Assembly: GCA_038217425.1 (NCBI GenBank)
Contig: JBBQPM010000234.1
Coordinates: 1 to 9,405, forward strand
Length of the DNA: 9,405 nt
Reading direction: 5' to 3'
Origin: JAIEPT01 sp038217425
Lineage (GTDB): Bacteria > Planctomycetota > Planctomycetia > Gemmatales > Gemmataceae
The position numbers were made by a program, and so were the translations under genes. The notes beneath the pieces were generated by a model that saw only the letters and a list, made by a program, of their open reading frames with translations, searched no databases and was not told where the DNA came from. Below, in pieces: positions 6,086-9,405 of the stretch (positions are counted from its first letter, which is position 1; each line of letters begins with the position of its first letter).

Positions 6086-6691
6086 GTGATCTTGAAGCTA
6101 AATCAGACGGAAGCGGAACTGGGCCCATACTCCGCCGGCGTGCGCATGACGCCGGCGGAGTTCGACGAGGCGGACTTCGAGGAAGGTTGGAGTTACGAAC
6201 TCATTCGGGGGATCCTGGTCGTGTCGCCCATCCCGCTCCCCATCGAACGCGATCCGAATGAGGAACTCGGCTACTACCTTCGCTTGTACCGCGATTCGCA
6301 CCCCGATCGTGCCGAACTCGATACGTATTTCGAACAAACGATCGTGACCGGCGAGAATCGGCGACGGGCCGACCGTACGATTTACTTCGCACGGAGCGGA
6401 CCGCCACTGACGGACGACGTGCCGACGATCATCGTCGAGTTCGTCTCCGAAGGGAAGCGGAACTGGCTGCGCGACTACGTCGAAAAGAAAGACGAATACC
6501 TGGCTCTGGGCGTCCGCGAATATTGGGTATTCAATCGCTTCGAACGGGAGATGACGATTTTCACTCGGCAGGGGAAACGCGAACGCAAGCGCGTGATCAA
6601 GGAGAAAGACACGATCACCTCGCCGAACTTGCCGGGCTTTGAACTGCTCCTCGCCAAGCTCCTTTCGCGTACGGATCGATTGAAGGGTTAG
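6086..6691 (+). CDS. Uma2-family endonuclease (PD-(D/E)xK fold)
   Basis: This 201-residue protein matches the Uma2 (DUF820) restriction-endonuclease-like fold, which is strongly expanded in planctomycetes and cyanobacteria. The family layout is clear: RMTPAEFDEAD (20-30), YELIRGILVVSP (37-48) for the first helix and strand, RADRTIYFARSG (94-105) with Asp96, and PTIIVEFVSEGKRNW (113-127) with the candidate catalytic Glu118. DYVEKKDEYLALGVREYWVFN (130-150) carries the lysine-rich helix and the closing strand. A metal-dependent nuclease activity is inferred from the fold; biological roles of Uma2 proteins are largely unknown. The GTG start is set by AGGAGG. An ATG at 6146, inside a hairpin, would give a protein 20 residues shorter. 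It lies 43 bases ahead of the kinase gene on the same strand, so they may share a transcript. Confidence 0.88.
   Translation: MILKLNQTEAELGPYSAGVRMTPAEFDEADFEEGWSYELIRGILVVSPIPLPIERDPNEELGYYLRLYRDSHPDRAELDTYFEQTIVTGENRRRADRTIYFARSGPPLTDDVPTIIVEFVSEGKRNWLRDYVEKKDEYLALGVREYWVFNRFEREMTIFTRQGKRERKRVIKEKDTITSPNLPGFELLLAKLLSRTDRLKG
6129..6161 (+). repeat. 13-bp perfect hairpin inside the Uma2 coding region
   Basis: The arms 6129-6141 (actccgccggcgt) and 6149-6161 are exact reverse complements around gcgcatg. The loop contains an in-frame ATG (6146-6148) at codon 21. A strong stem this early in the message could affect translation, or may be a by-product of GC-rich codons. Confidence 0.8.
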
Positions 6692-6725
6692 ACCGCGGAC
6701 AGTTTCAGGTATCGCGGCGACAGAC

Positions 6726-6730
6726 GGAGG
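6726..6730 (+). promoter_or_regulatory. Shine-Dalgarno site of the kinase gene
   Basis: GGAGG lies 4 bases before the first ATG (6735) and 7 before the second (6738). The second gives better spacing; the two proteins differ by one residue. A third in-frame ATG lies at 6747. Confidence 0.6.
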
Positions 6731-6734
6731 CTCG

Positions 6735-9320
6735 ATGATGACGCCAATGGCCGATCCCCTTGAAGCGTTCTCCCGACTCTGGGCGAAGGGGCAACGTCCC
6801 GATCTCGGCGCCTTCGTGCGCGAGGTCGGGCCCGTGTCTGCCGAACTGCTCGCCGCCCTCGTACGGTTGGATCAACTGAAGCGCTGGGAGACGCCGATCG
6901 CTCCCGAGGATCCCTATGCGACCAACAAATACTCACCCCCCGTGGGCGTACCCGTCGAGGCATACTTCGAGCAATTCCCGGAACTTCAGGCCGACTCCGG
7001 TCTCGCGGCCGATCTGATTCTTAATGAATTCTCCATCCGCGAGGAGCAGGGGCAACACCCCCAGACGCAGGAGTACCTCGCTCGGTTTCCGAAGTACGCA
7101 ACCGCTCTTCAGCGTCAGATCGAGCAGCATCGCGCACGGCCGAACGCAGATACCGCAGGGGGCAAAACGCTCGCCGGTCGGCCGGCGCCGCTCCCGGAAA
7201 CCTTCGGGCGCTACCGCATTCTGAAGACCCTCGGCGAAGGGGGCATGGGCAAGGTCTATCTCGCGGAGGACACGCAGCTGCAACGCTCCGTCGCCCTCAA
7301 GGTGCCGCACTTCGACGGCAACGACGGCCCGATCGTGATCGAGCGTTTCTACCGCGAGGCACGCATCGCGGCGGCGTTTCACCATCCGAACCTGTGCCCC
7401 GTTTACGACGTCGGCAGCATCGACGGAACGCATTACCTGACGATGCCGTTCCTGTCTGGCGAGCCGTTGTCGGATTATCTGAAACGCATGGGGCCGTTGC
7501 CGCAGGCGAGCGCGTGCCGGCTGACGGCGCGGATTGCCCAGGCGATTCACGTCGCCCATCAGGCGGGCGTCTTGCATCGCGATCTGAAACCCGCGAATAT
7601 CATGCTCCCAGCCGCACAGACCAGCGGCGAGCCCGAGCCGGTGGTGATGGATTTCGGCCTGGCGCGGCGCGGCGGTACCGATCCGCAGCTCACCAGCGCC
7701 GGCGCGATGATGGGGACCGGCGCCTACATGCCCCCGGAACAGATCGTCGGCGACAGCACGCTCATCGGTCCCCCCGCGGACGTCTACAGCTTGGGGGGCA
7801 TCCTCTTTCAGATGTTGACGGGCCGAACGCCCTTCACCGGACCGCTGCACGAGGTGCTACGGGCCGCGCTCTCGAAGGCTCCGCCCCCCTTGAGGAACTA
7901 TCGGCCCGACATCGATCCCGCACTGGAAGCGATGTGTCTCAAGGCCCTCGCCAAGGAGCCCGCGGAGCGCTTCGCGTCGATGGCCGACTTCGCGACCGCG
8001 CTGACGCCGTTCTGCCCCGGTGCTCCCGTGGCGAACCTCCCGAAACCTGTCCCGACGCCTCGACCTGTCAAGAAGAAGCCCCCGGTTCTCTTTTTCGTCG
8101 GCTTCCTCATGGCGGTGGCGCTTTCGGGACTTATCCTGTGGGCCGTCATCCCGCTCCTCTCCGGGCCAGAGCCGGAGCCGACGGTTCCACGCCCCGCGGA
8201 CCCGATTGCCAAGGCGGGTAACAAGACGGAGCGAAAATCCGAAACGAAGCCCGAAGTCAAACCCGAAACGAAGCCCGAACTAAAACCGGAGGTCAAGGCC
8301 GAAGTCAAACCCGAATTAAAACCGGAGGCCAAGCCCGAGGTCAAACCCGAGACCAAGCCGGAGCCCCCGCCCCTACCAAAGCCCGAGGTCAAACCCGAGA
8401 CGAAACTGAACCTGACGGACACGGTGGCACTCAAGGGACACACCGCGCCGATTCGCACCTTGGCCTTCAATCCGAGGAATGGCAACCAGCTCGCCTCCGG
8501 TTCCGACGACGGCACAATTCGACTCTGGGATCTCTCGGCCGACAAGCACCGCATCTTGAAGGGAAACCCCGGCGTCGTCCAGGCGCTGGCGTTCAGTCCC
8601 GATGGCAAACAGCTTGTCTCGGCGGGAGGCGACTCCAAGAATCTCGTCTTCGATGTCATCCTTTGGGACGTCCCCAGCGGCGACATCCTCGTCAAATTCA
8701 ACGGGCACTTCGCCCCCGTTACGGGCGCCGCGTTCAGTCCCGACGGCAAGACGGTCGCCACCTGCGCCACCGACAACACGATTCGTCTGTGGGACGTGGG
8801 AAATCGCATGCCCAAGGAGATCAAGCGTCTGCAAGGCGATCAGAGTTTCAATGCGGTCGCTTACCATCCCGAGTTCGAGATCCTCGCCTCCGCGAGCGAC
8901 GACGAGACGGTCCGCGTCTGGACTCTGGAGACCGGGAAGTTCATCAGCCTGAAAGGACACAAGCGCCCGGTACTGACCACAGCGATCAGCGCCGACGGCT
9001 CCATGGTGGCTTCGGGGAGTTCGGTGAACTACCAGGTCAAGGTCTGGGGCGTGAACGACGGCGACAATTACGGGACGTTCCTCGGCCACAAGGGCGCCGT
9101 CCACTCCGTCGCATTCGTGCGCGACGGCGAGATGATCTCCGGCGGCGCGGACGGCGCGGTCATCGTCTGGGCGATCGGCGCCGGGAACAGCTCGGCCACC
9201 TACGAGCAGCACACGGGCGAGATCTACGCCGTCGCCGCCAGCGCGAATGGACACTGGATCGCTTCCGGCGGTAAGGACCAAACGATCATCCTGCGGCAGA
9301 TCAACGGCCCGAAAAAATGA
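6735..9320 (+). CDS. membrane Ser/Thr protein kinase with seven-bladed WD40 sensor domain
   Basis: This 861-residue protein is a receptor-like Hanks-type kinase. Residues 1-150 form a helical N-terminal region of the kind found in planctomycete kinases (AYFEQFPEL 76-84, EYLARFPKY 113-121). The kinase domain (about 158-427) has the glycine loop GEGGMGKV (167-174), Lys189 in VALKV, the catalytic loop HRDLKPAN with Asp283, DFGLA with Asp306, and PPEQ (333-336) in place of APE. All catalytic residues are present. One membrane span follows (about 451-474), then a KPE-repeat linker (504-557). The last part holds seven WD40 repeats, ending near 599, 645, 687, 731, 773, 814 and 856, enough for one closed propeller. 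The kinase should be cytoplasmic and the propeller periplasmic. Ligand and targets are unknown. The last codons and the stop lie within the terminal palindrome. Confidence 0.95.
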   Translation: MMTPMADPLEAFSRLWAKGQRPDLGAFVREVGPVSAELLAALVRLDQLKRWETPIAPEDPYATNKYSPPVGVPVEAYFEQFPELQADSGLAADLILNEFSIREEQGQHPQTQEYLARFPKYATALQRQIEQHRARPNADTAGGKTLAGRPAPLPETFGRYRILKTLGEGGMGKVYLAEDTQLQRSVALKVPHFDGNDGPIVIERFYREARIAAAFHHPNLCPVYDVGSIDGTHYLTMPFLSGEPLSDYLKRMGPLPQASACRLTARIAQAIHVAHQAGVLHRDLKPANIMLPAAQTSGEPEPVVMDFGLARRGGTDPQLTSAGAMMGTGAYMPPEQIVGDSTLIGPPADVYSLGGILFQMLTGRTPFTGPLHEVLRAALSKAPPPLRNYRPDIDPALEAMCLKALAKEPAERFASMADFATALTPFCPGAPVANLPKPVPTPRPVKKKPPVLFFVGFLMAVALSGLILWAVIPLLSGPEPEPTVPRPADPIAKAGNKTERKSETKPEVKPETKPELKPEVKAEVKPELKPEAKPEVKPETKPEPPPLPKPEVKPETKLNLTDTVALKGHTAPIRTLAFNPRNGNQLASGSDDGTIRLWDLSADKHRILKGNPGVVQALAFSPDGKQLVSAGGDSKNLVFDVILWDVPSGDILVKFNGHFAPVTGAAFSPDGKTVATCATDNTIRLWDVGNRMPKEIKRLQGDQSFNAVAYHPEFEILASASDDETVRVWTLETGKFISLKGHKRPVLTTAISADGSMVASGSSVNYQVKVWGVNDGDNYGTFLGHKGAVHSVAFVRDGEMISGGADGAVIVWAIGAGNSSATYEQHTGEIYAVAASANGHWIASGGKDQTIILRQINGPKK
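8235..8405 (+). repeat. KPE low-complexity repeat linker
   Basis: The codons encode about fourteen units of the type K-P-E-(V/T/L/A), with a break at PPPLPKP. The DNA repeats aagcccgaagtcaaacccga-like units with synonymous changes. The charged, proline-rich peptide is probably an extended spacer between membrane span and propeller. Such repeats change length easily by slippage. Confidence 0.85.
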
Positions 9321-9405
9321 CGCCAACGAGCCCGCAGCGCAAGCAAGGATCGATCCTTGCTTGCGCTGCGGGCTCGTTGGCGTCATTTTTTCGGGCCGTT
9401 GATCT
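9298..9405. repeat. 108-bp perfect palindrome at the window end
   Basis: Positions 9298-9351 and 9352-9405 are exact reverse complements with no loop, centred on ggatc|gatcc. The left arm includes the last seven codons and the stop of the kinase gene. The inner part (about 9325-9378) looks like a dispersed GC-rich palindromic element. The outer part repeats coding sequence in reverse, up to the very last base, which suggests an assembly fold-back. If real, the stem with T-run at 9387-9392 could act as a terminator. Confidence 0.9.

Noticed and set aside
8373..9386. Minus-strand open frame of 337 codons opposite the WD40 region
   Set aside because: It is antisense to seven clear WD40 repeats and starts inside the terminal palindrome.

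Overview
The window reads as a high-GC planctomycete chromosome fragment, probably from a Gemmata- or Pirellula-like relative. The reasons are a Ser/Thr kinase fused through one membrane span to a WD40 propeller, a Uma2 endonuclease, a REP-associated tyrosine transposase, and GC-rich palindromic repeats between genes. The organism is inferred from gene content. No rRNA, tRNA or CRISPR array was seen. The last 54 bases exactly mirror the 54 before them, so the right edge may be a contig end.

Layout. Positions 1-136 hold only a possible partial reading frame on the minus strand. Positions 137-907 are a small mobile module: a REP-associated (Y1/HUH) transposase on the minus strand, bracketed by a perfect 15-bp inverted repeat. 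A glycosyltransferase-like gene (935-1891, +) follows. It is trailed at 1951-2006 by a second, slightly diverged copy of the module's right end, so the gene lies between two direct repeats. A secreted SGNH/GDSL hydrolase (2187-2885, +) follows with a textbook Shine-Dalgarno site.

Positions 2984-5657 hold three minus-strand genes in transcription order: an RNase HII/HIII-like protein, class 1B dihydroorotate dehydrogenase (pyrimidine synthesis), and a pteridine-reductase-like short-chain dehydrogenase. The first two are separated by 1 base. The last two are separated by a perfect 28-bp hairpin. From a short divergent region at 5658-5699 the plus strand carries a HIT-family protein (5700-6044), a Uma2 endonuclease (6086-6691) and the 861-residue kinase-WD40 receptor (6735-9320), with gaps of about 40 bases.

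Most genes are housekeeping or typical lineage genes that do not form one pathway. The points most worth a second look are the two-right-end arrangement around the glycosyltransferase-like gene, the hairpin inside the pyrD operon, the divergent RNase H active site, the Asp-for-Ser change in the reductase, and the 108-bp terminal palindrome, whose outer part may be an assembly fold-back. I saw no clear new defence or biosynthetic system.
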